This document shows, piece after piece, positions 25,647 through 38,020 of a stretch of 64,000 nt of DNA. Position numbers and translations under genes: made by a program. Each line of letters opens with the position of its first letter. Position 1 is the stretch's first letter. The notes below the pieces were generated by a model. The model made no database searches and was not told the origin of the DNA. It saw only the letters and a list, made by a program, of their open reading frames with translations. This DNA comes from Apostichopus japonicus. Lineage: Eukaryota > Echinodermata > Holothuroidea > Aspidochirotida > Stichopodidae. The stretch spans positions 22,527,499 through 22,591,498 of the forward strand of contig NC_092565.1 in NCBI RefSeq assembly GCF_037975245.1. Direction: 5' to 3'.

Positions 25647-25896
25647 ACTGTAATCTATATGTGAATCGGTTGCGTGATGAGAACTGTTCACATGGTTGAA
25701 CCAGGGAGGTGTTTGATGGTCAGGAAGAAGTCTCTTACACCTCACTGGTCCAGTATAGGAGGAGGGAGACATTACTTATTGTACACAAAAAAATAGCTTA
25801 AACATAGCAAGAATGCTACAAACTAATTAGAGTCTTCAATTAACGTCATTGCTATTTGCATTGTTGCTGGATAACACAAAGTGTGCAAGTGCTTAA

Positions 25897-26252
25897 AGGC
25901 ATTGAAGACTCGCCCCAAACCGCGTACCGCGCTCTGAAAAAGTTACATTTCCGTTGCTTGCAAATGACGTTTTCTTCTTGTCGCTACAAAATGCAGACAG
26001 TAATGAAACGTGATACCTTGTTATCTTTTATCTAGACATGAGATGTCCACGCTGCTATGTACACTGTGTTGTATGTATTGACCGTAGCTGTATGTATCGA
26101 CTGTACACTAGTGTCTAATTAACGACGGTAGCAAGCTGTGTGTGTATTTTCTGGGATCGATGGTGGTGTCTAACACTTCTGTTACACCTCATTCGAAACT
26201 AGGTCAGATTACCGGCATGAGACGTTTCTTTGTGCGCGAGTCTTCACACCCT
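25897..26252. mobile_element. TTAA-flanked MITE, probably Kolobok-type, 356 bp
   Basis: TTAA at 25893-25896 and 26253-26256 brackets inverted ends: AGGCATTGAAGACTCGC on the left, and GCGAGTCTTCACACCCT on the right, which is AGGGTGTGAAGACTCGC in reverse complement. TTAA target duplications occur in the piggyBac and Kolobok superfamilies, and ends starting with two purines fit Kolobok. No coding capacity was seen. Confidence 0.75.
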
Positions 26253-26256
26253 TTAA

Positions 26257-27124
26257 TTGGAAAGACAGGAGGAGTGGGTGGTGTGGGGGGGGGGGGGGGT
26301 GGCACACGATAATCAGGTAAAAATATTCTTAATGACCCCTACCATCCGTTGCGTCGACACTGAAAACAAACTCCCTAGATTTTCGGGTTTGAACAACAAC
26401 AAAAAAACTATTTCTAATGAAGCCGGAAGAGATTTAAATTCTAATCTCCTTTACAGCTGGATTTTCCTCGATGATAAATTGCGAGATGATAGATAAGCAT
26501 ATAAGGTAACAGTCTGAACCGAGTCTACGGGGCCAGAAAAGCAAACATAGCGAAGAAAGTCTGAAGAAAGAAAAGAAAAAAAAATAAGCGAGTATACATT
26601 ACTTGCACTATCTCAGGCGCTGCAGGATGTGTGTACCCTCACAGTGATTTAATATTTTTGCTCATCCAATCAACTTGATTGGAAGACTCAGATGTCTTTC
26701 TGTCTCTCTGTCCTCTCTTGACGTACATTTATGCAGAAGGTAGTCGCTTAAGGACTTCTTTCCTTCTCGTCTTCAGTAATCAATTAAAGTTAACCCCATC
26801 TGTGACTGCCATGTTGGTCTTTTGTGGCTAATCCAATATGTGACTCTGAACAAATGGTAAAAACTATAAATTCATTTAACTGTTTACGTATTCCCTACGG
26901 TGTAGCTCTCTGACAATTAACCTACTTCGGCCGAACCACGAGACCGGACCAAAAAAAAAAAAAACGTTTGCTCGATTATAAGGAAGGTGAATATCTTTAA
27001 GTTAGGAAGAAGATTGAAATGTCAATTGCATTGTCGGTAACCCTATACCAACATCCATCAAACCTTTAGTTATGTTAATGTCTTCTTTGTATATTATACA
27101 AACTTAGTAAGAAGCTGCTGTGTT
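26257..27124. other. Intronic DNA, nothing recognised
   Basis: A G14 run at about 26286-26299, an A13 run at 26951-26964 and AT-rich unique sequence. A pyrimidine stretch ending ATGCAG at 26736 resembles an acceptor, but the downstream frame shows no domain. Confidence 0.4.
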
Positions 27125-27332
27125 CAGCCAGTTGGGAGACAATTTCCTAATGCTAACACCTCTCTAAACTGTCTTCCCATATCATGCTTCAAAGCACTCT
27201 TATTGACAGTACAAACAGTTCCTAACCTTTATCTGATAGAAACATGATATTCATACTGCTCATACTGACACTACGAGTGCTCTAAAAGCGGGACATGACA
27301 GTACAGTGCAGAAAGAAATGTCCCAAGTGGGT
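27125..27332 (+). repeat. Dispersed repeat, copy A of an inverted pair
   Basis: CAGCCAGTTGGGAGACAATT, CCTAATGCTAACA, GACAGTACAAACAGTTCCTA and GAAACATGATATTCATACTG appear in the same order, reverse-complemented, at 33441-33653. The two copies are roughly 85-90% alike by eye and about 6.1 kb apart in inverted orientation. Superfamily not recognised. Confidence 0.85.
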
Positions 27333-29890
27333 GCTGTGTCCAGTCTGATGGTCATGCCGCTGCTGAGAACGGCCCGCAGTTTATAGCGTAAGCAGATGGG
27401 TAATCAATCCACGTTTAACATTGTAAAGTTTCAAGCCAACCCCTTACTCCAGTTTCCAGCAAAAGTAACTTGTATAGTGATTTCGCCCGATTCTAATACG
27501 CAAGACAGATTATAGTCCCCACATATATCGCTGTAACGACCGGATAGTTTCGTCCGGGCTCCAAATTAGACATTTGCTTTTGTAAACTCTTAATTCCAAA
27601 GATTGGAAATTCACTCGTTCAGACGTGTCCATGTTGACCATTACTACCGAGGAGTGAATTTTGGACTTGTCAAAGAGTGACTTCACCTAAAAGTGAATCT
27701 AAACGGAGGATGAGGGGAGGGGGGGGGGTCCGAGACTGATTTCACTTTTTAGAAGTAAGAATGTACTTGAAGGTAGGATATAACATACCTTAAAAAAAGT
27801 ATTTATTTTGATCAACTTTTCTTTTTTGTACATCCATTGAGTCCGGTAGCAAGGAATTCTGAGTTGAGGGAGGTGGGGATGGGGGGGGGGGCGGGGGAGC
27901 ACCAAGAAATTAAGGAAGGGCACTGTATTTGTGGCCTGAAACTTGTAAAGTTTGATGGTGGCACAAATAGGGGCATATTACTCTTCGTAGGGACACGCAC
28001 CTCCTCTCGAAACGTTTTCATGTTTTCATGTCAGGCATTCTGTTTAACCGATTTACATATTCAGAGCTTCCAATTTAAATATTTAATTTAACTAGCGTAT
28101 ATAATTTTATGCACACCTGCATGCAGTACATTAAACAGAAGAAAGAGAATCTTCACTTTGTCAACAAATACATTTACAAAGAGACATTATCAAATGAACC
28201 ATGGAAGAACAGACAATAATAAGATAATAATTCATATTGATCAATTACCAATGCATAATTGTAATATATAGGAGCGATACAAACTGTGTTACTATAAACA
28301 TATAGACCCAAACAGGCGATAATTCACTTATTCTGAGACTTTACTCTCCAATGTGCTTCAACTCACTTGCGTTCAAGTTGTACTTTTCAGGACCTTTATT
28401 GAAACAACATTCCTGACAGATTTAGCCACACTTCCTCCTCCATGGAGTACCAAGGCCCCGCTAAAGGCATCTCTCTACATCTTAACTATATATACGCGTG
28501 CTTCTGTAGGAAAATTATCCTTGAAGGTTTTAATGCACACGAGCACAGACAGTCTGTAATCATAAAAAACCCATATGATCTGGGCGCTTTGACCTTTCAA
28601 GAAGCTCTCGTGATATTTCACAGATGGAATATACTCCTGTATAGTCAACCATGCCTCTTAAATTAATCAAAAGAGAAAGAAGGAGAAGAAGATGGAGTAG
28701 AAGATGAAGAAAAAAAGAAAGATCATCACCTCTAGGGTAACTAAAAGTTGTAACCATAACAATTGCAGGAAATGTTTATCATACCCCGATGACAGCCAAT
28801 TTGCGATCGCACTCACAGAGAACTGACGACAGAGTGATAGGCTAATCAAGATGGCCGTGCGTTACTAGGCAACACTTTACCTCCGGATACATACATCTGA
28901 ATTTTTCATGGAGCGTTGACGAGGTCAATTAAACAGACGATGATGACCTCCTTATAGTGATGTAGACACGTCGCCAACGAGTAAATAAGTACTTTGACTT
29001 ATAGGGAAGATAACGATTTCACTGTTTGATGAAATTTCGATGCGCTAAAATGATGCTGGTAGCCCCCCCCCCCCCCACCTTCCCACCCCACCCACCACAC
29101 CAATCTTGCATTTATACCGACACATTCCCATTCGCCTCTCTCCAATTGTTGGGTCAATGATCTCGTTTGTACTATTAATAAGGTGATATCGTCAGGTTCA
29201 GTGGTAATGAGCCTCACTATAATCAATATCTGGAACATATCCAGCTCCACTCTATATCAACAAAGAATATACGTACAGGTTTACTATGATCCTGTGGTAC
29301 GTCTGTATAAGCTTAAGGTTTTTATGTACACTTTGAGAACTCGCAGACTAGGTTTCAAGTTTTCATGCATCGCTTGTCAAATATTGTAACACAATATATA
29401 TAGTTTCTATTCAAGTCCAACTAATGAAGATAGATATATGACAAATGCAAACACTACCAGTTGGTTTATGCGGAAAACCGTAATTAATCCACTGTTCACT
29501 TTATCGAGGTCACTCTGTAAATCTCATCCTAAACGTGAAGAACTTTAACCTTCGGAGGATTAAGTTGACATTTTAACAAACATTTAAGACGAATTCTGCC
29601 TCCTTTTTAGAAACTGTTTAGAACGTCTCTCTTTCTCTTTCTGACGAGACTCTGTACACAAAATATTCAGAAAAGGATGTATGGCATATGCATTTACAAG
29701 GCTACACAAATATTGACTTAATGTCACTTGTCAGCTTTGACTGCAGATAGAGACCTTGGGAGTCCATAGTAAATTTGCACAGTTTACCTAACAAAAAGGG
29801 ACATGAATAATGACTAGTTCAATCTCAACAACACGTTCTTCACAGGGTTAATTGAACTTATAGTCAGTTAGAACTTTCCCCTCTATATTT

Positions 29891-29893
<3 letters not shown>
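27333..29893. other. Intronic DNA, no gene recognised
   Basis: G-runs at about 27718-27728 and 27882-27891, and a C14 run near 29062-29076. GA-rich sequence lies at 28670-28725. Open frames of 60-85 codons lack domain resemblance or splice context. Confidence 0.4.

Positions 29894-29944
<51 letters not shown>
29894..29944. repeat. (AT)n microsatellite
   Basis: An uninterrupted AT dinucleotide run of about 50 bases. It is separated from the next AT tract by about 150 bases of unique sequence. Confidence 0.97.
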
Positions 29945-29947
<3 letters not shown>

Positions 29948-30091
29948 AAGTTGGTTGGTTGGCGTCTATCTTGGCGCAGAGTGCTCTTTGTCCAGTGGAC
30001 AGAGCGGAATATATGTTGATACTAGTTGAGACTAGTGGAACACTAGTAGTTGTAACTCGGAGTTTCGCGCGTTTTAGCGATCGTCAGACAA

Positions 30092-31084
<993 letters not shown>

Positions 31085-31155
31085 CTGGGTCTGACGTGAG
31101 AGCAACAGTACACGTGATCATCTTAGGGCTATTATTGATGTTCTTTCTGAGATGA
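31085..31155 (+). CDS. Predicted terminal exon of the CUB-LDLa gene: GPI signal or membrane tail
   Basis: After a very strong polypyrimidine-AG acceptor, the phase required by the LDLa exon (phase 1) reads GSDVRATVHV, then IILGLLLMFFLR and a TGA stop at 31153-31155. The small-residue patch (A/G/S/D), short spacer, 14-residue hydrophobic run and immediate stop look like a GPI-anchor signal. A single-pass membrane anchor with almost no cytoplasmic tail is the alternative. Three overlapping AATAAA signals follow within 45 bases. The frame match, splice site and poly(A) signals support it, but the segment is short, and further exons between 23414 and 31084 cannot be excluded. If right, the protein is a cell-surface CUB-LDLa protein. 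Confidence 0.6.
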
Positions 31156-31177
31156 GATGAGTGGTCAGTTAGCTTGT

Positions 31178-31196
31178 AATAAAAAATAAAAATAAA
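31178..31196 (+). promoter_or_regulatory. Poly(A) signals of the CUB-LDLa gene
   Basis: AATAAA at 31178, 31185 and 31191, followed by a T/G-rich stretch (ACAGTTTTGTGAG) at 31201-31213. This is the expected order of poly(A) signal and downstream element, 23 bases after the predicted stop. Confidence 0.55.
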
Positions 31197-31213
31197 TGGT
31201 ACAGTTTTGTGAG

Positions 31214-32664
31214 AAATAAAGGAGAAAAGGAAAAGAGATTTCACGCTCAATGGATACAAAATTTGTATAAACTATCTGCTGGAACTTGATAGATGACTTT
31301 CAATCAAGAACCAACTGGCTCGAAGAAGACAATTAAAGTGGATGTTCATATCAGCTGAAATCGAGAGGAGGTTATATTGAACCCAGTCTTAAGTATATTA
31401 TGACAACAAAAAATGAGAGATATAAGTTACCACTTTTGTCATCTGTTTAATAAAGGAATTTGATATATTAACATATACACAGATAGTCACATGTAGAGTG
31501 ATATACTTATATGCACGTAAATCGTATTTATATGAATTGTGAAAGTATTATCCTATAAGTAATATAACGAACGGAAAAACGGCAGAATGGCCCAAGCTGA
31601 AAGTTGAACCATTCGACATTTAGGGGAATAGGGATCTATGGAGTTATTTATAAAATTGGATTGCAGGAGTGTATTTTTGTTATAACTTTTAAATTGACAT
31701 ATAGGTGAGAAAATTGTGGTTTTCAACGTTTTTTGGTTTTATGATATTTTATGGTAATTATGAATGCAGATATGCTAATTAGGCCGCGATTTTTTTTGTC
31801 AGGGGCGGAGGCATGGTCTCCTCATAACAACAATAGAATCATTGTTTAACTAATATACATATAGGCTAAGTGGTCTGATTCGTCATGATTGTTATATTTT
31901 CAATTGATTCCAACTTCCTCCAAATTCTTGAAACTATCAAATAGTTCATTTAAGATGATAATGCTAACGACGGATTCAAAATTCAACAATACAGAATTGT
32001 TATTGTGAAGATGCTATAGCTAGTATACGAATCACATACTAACTCCAAACTATTTGTTATACATATAAACATGTCCAAGATACAAAGTTGACATTTGTCA
32101 TCGTGTTATACACTTGCGTACCGTGTGCACACGATTTCACTGTTCGTAAATCTAATTAACGCGGGTTAACCGTGACAATGTAACGAAGCCATGTCGTTGA
32201 CATTTCGTCTGTTATCGATTTATGACACCGAAGAGGATGACTTCAATATTCTCGCTTCGCCCTGTTCTTGGGCATGACATTCATGTCATTCTCTGAATCA
32301 GTTTCTCTTTGGAGACAGAGACTACATACACCAGTTCCACGAATTCAAGACTTCATCATTAGTGTGTGTGGGAACATTTAACCCGTGAGGTCATCCCGAC
32401 TGCATGGAATAAGATTTTTTTCCAGATGTTATGAACAAGGTTTTCATCATAGTTTTCTGCGTCGAGTAAGCAATGCAATGTAATTTACTCTGTTGGGAAA
32501 TTGTTTGTTGTCATTATTCAGGATAAAACGCGTTCAACTTATTTTAAAGAATTCATTACTCAACACGATGAAAAGTTTGCATAACAAAGTGTTGTTACTG
32601 GCAATCGTATGAGAATCGTACGAGATGATAACATGATAAGGTTAACACCATGAGAATTAATAAG
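31214..32664. other. Intergenic DNA, no gene recognised
   Basis: AT-rich. CAGGGGCGGAGGC at 31800 resembles a hAT end but was not paired. No snRNA-type promoter element could be confidently named in the 100 bases before the U2-headed array. Confidence 0.4.
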
Positions 32665-32850
32665 ATCGCTTCTCGGCCTTTTGGCTAAGATCATGTGTAG
32701 TATCTGTTCCCTTCGGGAATGGTGATACACACCTGACGATGATCACACAGTCACAGTCCCGATGCAAGTGGACTGGGGCTGAGAGCGGATCAGTCGTTTG
32801 GTAGTTTGGTTTTCGTGCCCAGGTTCTTTCCTGGGTGACATTTTCTTAAA
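32665..32850 (+). ncRNA. U2-headed structured RNA unit, copy 1
   Basis: Positions 1-45 of the unit (ATCGCTTCTCGG, CCTTTTGGCTAAGATCATG, TGTAGTATCTGTTC) match the conserved animal U2 snRNA 5' end with one difference at nt 30. They keep stem-loop I and the branch-point-binding GUAGUA at nt 33-38. After nt 45 the sequence is not U2: the IIa stem, the U2 Sm site and stems III/IV are absent. It can be drawn as a hairpin closed by TTCCC/GGGAA, a domain paired CGATGATC with GATCAGTCG enclosing CAGTCC/GGACTG, a U-rich single strand (TAGTTTGGTTTTCG) that is loosely Sm-like, and a terminal stem CCCAGG/CCTGGG. Candidates are a U2-derived snRNA-like gene or a SINE with a U2 head (SINEU-like). Confidence 0.8.
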
Positions 32851-32875
32851 AAGTATTAATAAGATCATGGGTAGT

Positions 32876-33060
32876 ATCGCTTCTCGGCCTTTTGGCTAAG
32901 ATCATGTGTAGTATCTGTTCCCTTCGGGAATGGTGATACACACCTGACGATGATCACACAGTCACAGTCCCGATGCAAGGGGACTGGGGCTGAGAGCGGA
33001 TCAGTCGTTTGGTAGTTTGGTTTTCGTGCCCAGGTTCTTTCCTGGGTGACTTTTTCTTAA
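32876..33060 (+). ncRNA. U2-headed structured RNA unit, copy 2
   Basis: It starts 211 bases after copy 1 and is almost identical, with two visible substitutions within the unit. One of them (T to G in the CAGTCCC hairpin) makes a full 7 bp stem. The head, GUAGUA box, terminal CCCAGG/CCTGGG hairpin and TTTTTCTTAAAAAG tail are all intact. The link to copy 1 contains AATAAGATCATGGGTAGTAT, which itself echoes head sequence, as expected from unequal exchange or tandem duplication. Confidence 0.8.
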
Positions 33061-33064
33061 AAAG

Positions 33065-33216
33065 TATCTGTTCTTTTCCGGGAATGGTGATACACACCTG
33101 ACGATGATCACACAGTCACAGTCCCGATGCAAGGGGACTGGGGTTAGAAGTGGATCAGTCGTTCAGTAGTTTGGTTTTCGTGCCCAGGTTCTTTCCTGGG
33201 CGACTTTCTCTTAAAA
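33065..33216 (+). ncRNA. U2-headed structured RNA unit, copy 3 (head missing)
   Basis: It begins at the TATCTGTTC block directly after the copy 2 tail, so it lacks unit nt 1-36, including U2 stem-loop I and most of GUAGUA. The remaining body and the terminal hairpin (CCCAGG/CCTGGG) are well conserved, with scattered changes such as GGTTAGAAGTGG for GGCTGAGAGCGG. It is likely a truncated unit. Confidence 0.75.
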
Positions 33217-33229
33217 AGTATTAATAAAT

Positions 33230-33410
33230 ATTCTCGACTAAGATCAGGTGTAGTATCTGTTCTCTTTCGAGGGGAATGGTGATACACACCCGACGATGAT
33301 CCCACAGTCACAGTCTCGATGCAAGAGGGCTGGGGTTGAGAGCAGATCAGTCGTTCGGTTGATTGGTTTTTCGTGCATAGGTTCTCTCCTGGTTGACTTT
33401 TCTTTTAAAT
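33230..33410 (+). ncRNA. U2-headed structured RNA unit, copy 4 (diverged)
   Basis: The head is shortened (ATTCTCG then ACTAAGATCAGGTG, lacking the GCCTTTTGG loop segment) but GTAGTATCTGTTC is kept. Hairpin II has changed on both sides (TTCTCTTTCGAGGGGAA) while still pairing. Hairpin III keeps pairing through G-T pairs (CAGTCTC/GAGGGCTG). The terminal hairpin is weakened (CATAGG/CCTGG). The pattern suggests drift in which the stems persisted longer than the sequence. Confidence 0.7.
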
Positions 33411-33440
33411 ATGAATATTCATTGTGAAATATCATGCTTT

Positions 33441-33653
33441 ACCCAGTTGGACGATCGTTTCTATACTGTAGTGTTATGTCCCGCTTAATTCAGCGCACTC
33501 GTATTGTCAGTATGAGCAGTATGAATATCATGTTTCTATCAGATCAAGGTTAGGAACTGTTTGTACTGTCAATACCAGTGCTTTGAGAGCATGATATTGG
33601 AGTACAGTTAAGAGAGCTATATGTTAGCATTAGGAAATTGTCCCAACTGGCTG
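33441..33653 (-). repeat. Dispersed repeat, copy B of an inverted pair
   Basis: Reverse complement of the sequence at 27125-27332, starting about 30 bases after the last U2-headed unit. The pair brackets 6.1 kb that holds the predicted terminal exon, both AT tracts and the U2-headed array. Confidence 0.85.
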
Positions 33654-35020
33654 CATGCTTGCGTCCAACAATTATCAACATCTTTTCTCGCAAATATACA
33701 TCACCTTGTTCTTGAATTTATAAGACAGGCACTGTCCTTAGGGTATATACAGTACATGTATGCCAAGCTGTGATAATAAGATGCAGGTATAAGTGTTGTG
33801 ATGCATTCGGCCACTTAATGTAAGAATAGTTTTAATATATTCATGAAGGCTGGCAGATATCTGTGCAGAATTGAACAGCATTGATTATGTGTCAGCTTGG
33901 ACAAGGATAACTCCGATGCTTATATTCAATAGATTTTACTCTCTTTCTTGCTGCCGGAGGAAGCTCGGGAATAACCAGGTAATTAGATTTCCCCATTGTT
34001 GTGTAAGAGTACTGCGCATGCGCGTGGTGTATTCTGTGCGAGCGAAGGACGTTTCGTTAGCTGAATATCATGGGGGGGGGCACATTTATGCGAGAACTCA
34101 ACGGACTACATTGTTTAAAACTTGTGCTCAAGAAACTGCTGAAATTGTGACAACTATCGAATCAAGAGGAAACTATTATGTTTTTTTTATAGTTTATCCT
34201 CTCTCTCACTCTTATTCTTCAGACTCTTCAACTTTTTCTCATCTGGTATTCTGATGATCACTTTTCATAATTGGATTTCTTAAGTGTTTTAAAAGTCGCT
34301 ACAGTAATTATTGTATACAAAGGGATGTATCTGAACGTTTCTATTATTCATATATACTTAAACAATTCGATATCATTTCTATGATAAATGTACCGTGTTC
34401 TTAGAGTGTGCTCCAACGAAAGGTTCGCAACTTTGACAATATAAAGGATAATATTGATGAGTAGAATATGTCGAATGAGTGTTTTCTGATACGTAAGAAA
34501 TGCATATCACGTGATTGAGGAGCTGGATACCTCATTCTGTGAATACTCGATTATGACGTCATCAGCAAACGAGTGTAAGGGAACGAACGAGTCTCATTGT
34601 AGATACAAATATACATATATATCTATATAGCTCAAATGAAGGGAAAAAAAAAGATAAAATATAAAAATATTGTGTGCATTGATGTGTGAGTAGAATTAAA
34701 TTTAAGAAGATTAACGCCGTGAGCACATTTAGTCACGTTACATGGCCTGTGCAATGACCGAGCGATTAACGTGTGTTATGTTTCTATGAAATATATATGT
34801 TATGTATATACATATATATATACGTAACGTAAACGATGAATGTAGTATACAAAATTATTAACAGTATCGTCTTTCTGTTATTTTCGTGTTTTATTACATT
34901 ACATTAAGTTTTCTATTTTCAAAATTTTCACTAAACCAACTAAATCACTGCTTTGCTATATGTACATGAAATATACGAAAATCTATGAAGCCTCCACCCA
35001 AAACTATATATATAAAAATG

Positions 35021-35083
<63 letters not shown>

Positions 35084-37103
35084 TCCAGGATACGTGTGTT
35101 TATTGTTTACTCATTGTAATAACTTCTCGCCGATAAAGCTTGCAAAAATAACTTTTAATGCTGTATTTTCTACATGTTATATCATTGTGTATGTTTCTTT
35201 TAAATAAATATCTTGCTTCAGTACCGTATGTCAGGAAGACTGTGGAGATTGTGTCACTTAGTTTGTTATTATAATATAAACATCTTGAAACGTGTACTCA
35301 TGCAGGCGTGTGTAAATCACTCACAAAGTTAATTTAATGATATATACAAGAAACAGCGGTCCTCATGTAAATTACAAAAAATAAGAATAAATGAAAGAAA
35401 AAAAAACAGGTGAAAAGGTAAGTAGGAAACATAAAAGGAGACAGAAAGACAGAAAAGGGAGAAGAAACGTTTAATTTGAGCGAAATGCAACTATATCACC
35501 TGTATATGTAACAGACAGATAGTTGAACAGACAGACAGACAGACATCGATGCAGACAGAACATGTGCACGGGCAGAGTATCAAGATGCAACAGAGCGGTT
35601 TTTGATTGACAAATAGACAGTTTCGTATCCACAGGGAGTATATCTAATAGAAGGGAACGAGTCAGGTTTCCCATCCACTGACTGGATATATAGTATACCT
35701 GATTGTTGACAATGCCAATATTACCGAAACATGTTTTTTTAATGGTATAAGAAGCCTTATCAACTTAACTCACGTTCCTTAAGTCCAAACATTGCATTCA
35801 TTTAAATTCGACATCTTCTCTTGGTTGAAGCTATCTCTGCTGCTGTGTATTACTGTAGATATGTCCTGGCTTATAGACGTCGAATCAACCAACAAAAAAC
35901 GCTTTTAAGGCCTTAAAATAGATTGATAGTGAACGAATTGAATGGATGAGCAGTGATTCTCAAGAGAGATTGATTCTCCTGTCAATTATATATCGACAGG
36001 CTCAGTAAAGATATGATTTTCCAGGTTTTGAACTAAGAAATCTTGCCTCATTACTAACATTATTTCCCCCTTTATTGAGGGGAGGGGGGGGGGAAGGACA
36101 TAGTAGCACATTGTAATCTGGTATAGGGTTTGTATCGTATATACATATATAGTTTTAATAAATGTAGTTTATTCAGTTAAGACTCTGACCTCATATTTTA
36201 ACTGGAAGTAGTATATAGGTTGGCGCAATTGATGAACGCATAAATTGGAACGTGGTACTATAACATTATCATACAGAATCAATGTTGTGAACACAAATAC
36301 CTGAGTATCGATTACTTTCTGTGCACATTCGAAGAAGTTGACAAGCGGATAGGATATTCACTCCATTCTACATTACTGATAGATTCAGAACAGATTGGCG
36401 ATATACTTAAATATGTAAAAGTGGCAAGCCAACATCGGATTTCTATAACCTGTTACATGTCGAAAATTTAACCTGTTAACCGGTTTAAAGTAATATCACG
36501 GTTATCCGGCCAGAATTGCAAAGTTAACACTAAACTTAACGATAGAGTCGGTTTTTGTTCTTTCTTTTACTACTTTGATTTTTTAGAGGGTGGGAACAAC
36601 TCCCTTCCCTCACTCCTCCCCCTTCGCCGACAACCTTGTTACTCGACCTCTAAAGGAACGACACGGTGTATGGAATTCATCTGTGAGTTTAGTCCACCGA
36701 CATCGCACCACGGCCGATGGAACTAGAGAGGAACTTTGACAGTTTGCAGATGAAATAATTAAACATTACAACTTGGTGGAACAGGCTCATACGTAAATTT
36801 TGTATCGGATCAAACAGTAACTCACTCACTGAGCAATCAAACAGTTGCAAACACATAGATCTCACATTTAGATTAAGCGCGAGTGAATTTCATGCGAGTT
36901 GGTCACGGAGTGAACACAAAGTTGTATTCCAACTCAACTTGTATATATATGCTAAAAAAATCTCCCACCATACTGAGGGGGGGGGGGGGTACAAGTGCAC
37001 CGGGCATTACAGCTGATCGAACTGAGTAGGCCACCCATGCAATCCCCCTGAAAGAAAATTTTATTAAACATAACGTTCGACTGAACGGAAGGTGTTTTAA
37101 GCT
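33654..37103. other. Intergenic DNA, no gene recognised
   Basis: Contains a (TA)n tract at 35021-35081, a CAGA-rich stretch near 35530-35546, and G-runs at about 36083-36094 and 36977-36989. A 127-codon open frame at 33871-34254 has no recognisable domain. Confidence 0.4.
35021..35081. repeat. (TA)n microsatellite
   Basis: About 60 bases of uninterrupted TA dinucleotides. Confidence 0.97.
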
Positions 37104-37445
37104 CAGGACCGGATTCATATTTTTGCGGCCCGGTCCAGACATCAAATTTGGGGCCTCAACAGACAAACTAGATGTGTGGTATTGTATTTTCCGCATATTA
37201 ATACACATGCACGCGGTTAGTTTGAATGTATACCGAGTGTGCACAGAGGGAAGCATACTCACAGCTTTCGGTTGATGTATAATTTATTATATCTTTTAAT
37301 TACTATGAAGAGGTGAACAAATGAAAAAGATACTTTTGAAATGTTTCCAACAGGTTCCTCTTTCTCTGTTTATTGTTTTTGGAACCCCTTGGATCGAGGG
37401 CCCTATAGGACCAGCCCTGTAAGGCAAATATAAGATCTGGCCCTG
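37104..37445. mobile_element. Probable hAT-type element remnant, 342 bp
   Basis: Inverted ends CAGGACCGGATTCAT (37104) and ATAAGATCTGGCCCTG (to 37445) match at most positions when reverse-complemented. The GGGCCCTATAGGACCAG interior is typical of such elements. No intact 8 bp target duplication could be paired, so it is an older copy. Confidence 0.6.
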
Positions 37446-37773
37446 CTCATCAAACTCATATGAATAAAGGACGGATCGTTTAATAATAATCATATTCGAA
37501 TAATGCAATGTTTTATAAGTGATACGTCGTGAAGACAGCGTGAAGACACTATATCTGACTCCCCATGAGTCTGTTGTGCGACTTCCGAGTCTTCTATACC
37601 ATCCCTTTTAGCTGAAAAGTTCACGCTTGCATATTTCAAGTTGGTAGTGAACATTGAAAATTTCAATCTTAATTCGGATTCAATATTTACTTGTATTCCT
37701 CTGACGGCACTGGCGGCGATTGGGTCAAAGGTCAGGTATGAATATGACTCTACCCTGTCTTTGATAATGTCAT

Positions 37774-38020
37774 CAGGTCCGTAGCTGGGAATTTTGAGCT
37801 GGAGTGGCACCAACAACTTAAGAAGGGCCACCAACAGTTTAAGGATGGGCCTTATGTCCTGTAACTTGTGAAGTTTTGTACGCATGGTGTCTGTCAGATC
37901 AGGGAGTTGTTATGGTAGGGAATTGTTATGGAACAACTGGTCAGATGGTGCACGGGGGTTGCACAGTCGTCTGCACAAGGGGGGGGGGGGGGGCGTTTGC
38001 CCGGCCTGGCTCCGGGTCTG
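37774..38020. mobile_element. Probable hAT-type MITE, 247 bp
   Basis: Left end CAGGTCCGTAGCTGGG and right end CCTGGCTCCGGGTCTG are imperfect inverted repeats, with a G15 run near the right end. The flanks AATGTCAT and TATGTCTA agree at only five of eight positions. Confidence 0.55.

Noticed and set aside
26736-26830. Possible extra exon of the CUB gene after ATTTATGCAG
   Set aside because: The downstream phase gives no domain and soon stops. The 31085 exon has a much stronger acceptor, a hydrophobic tail and poly(A) signals.
32665-33060. Ordinary U2 snRNA genes
   Set aside because: Identity to U2 stops after about nt 45. The U2 Sm site, stem IIa and 3' stems are absent in all copies.
33871-34254. 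127-codon open frame, with TGCGCATGCGC (NRF1-like) at 34013
   Set aside because: No domain, no codon bias, no paired splice sites. A single palindromic site is weak evidence for a promoter.
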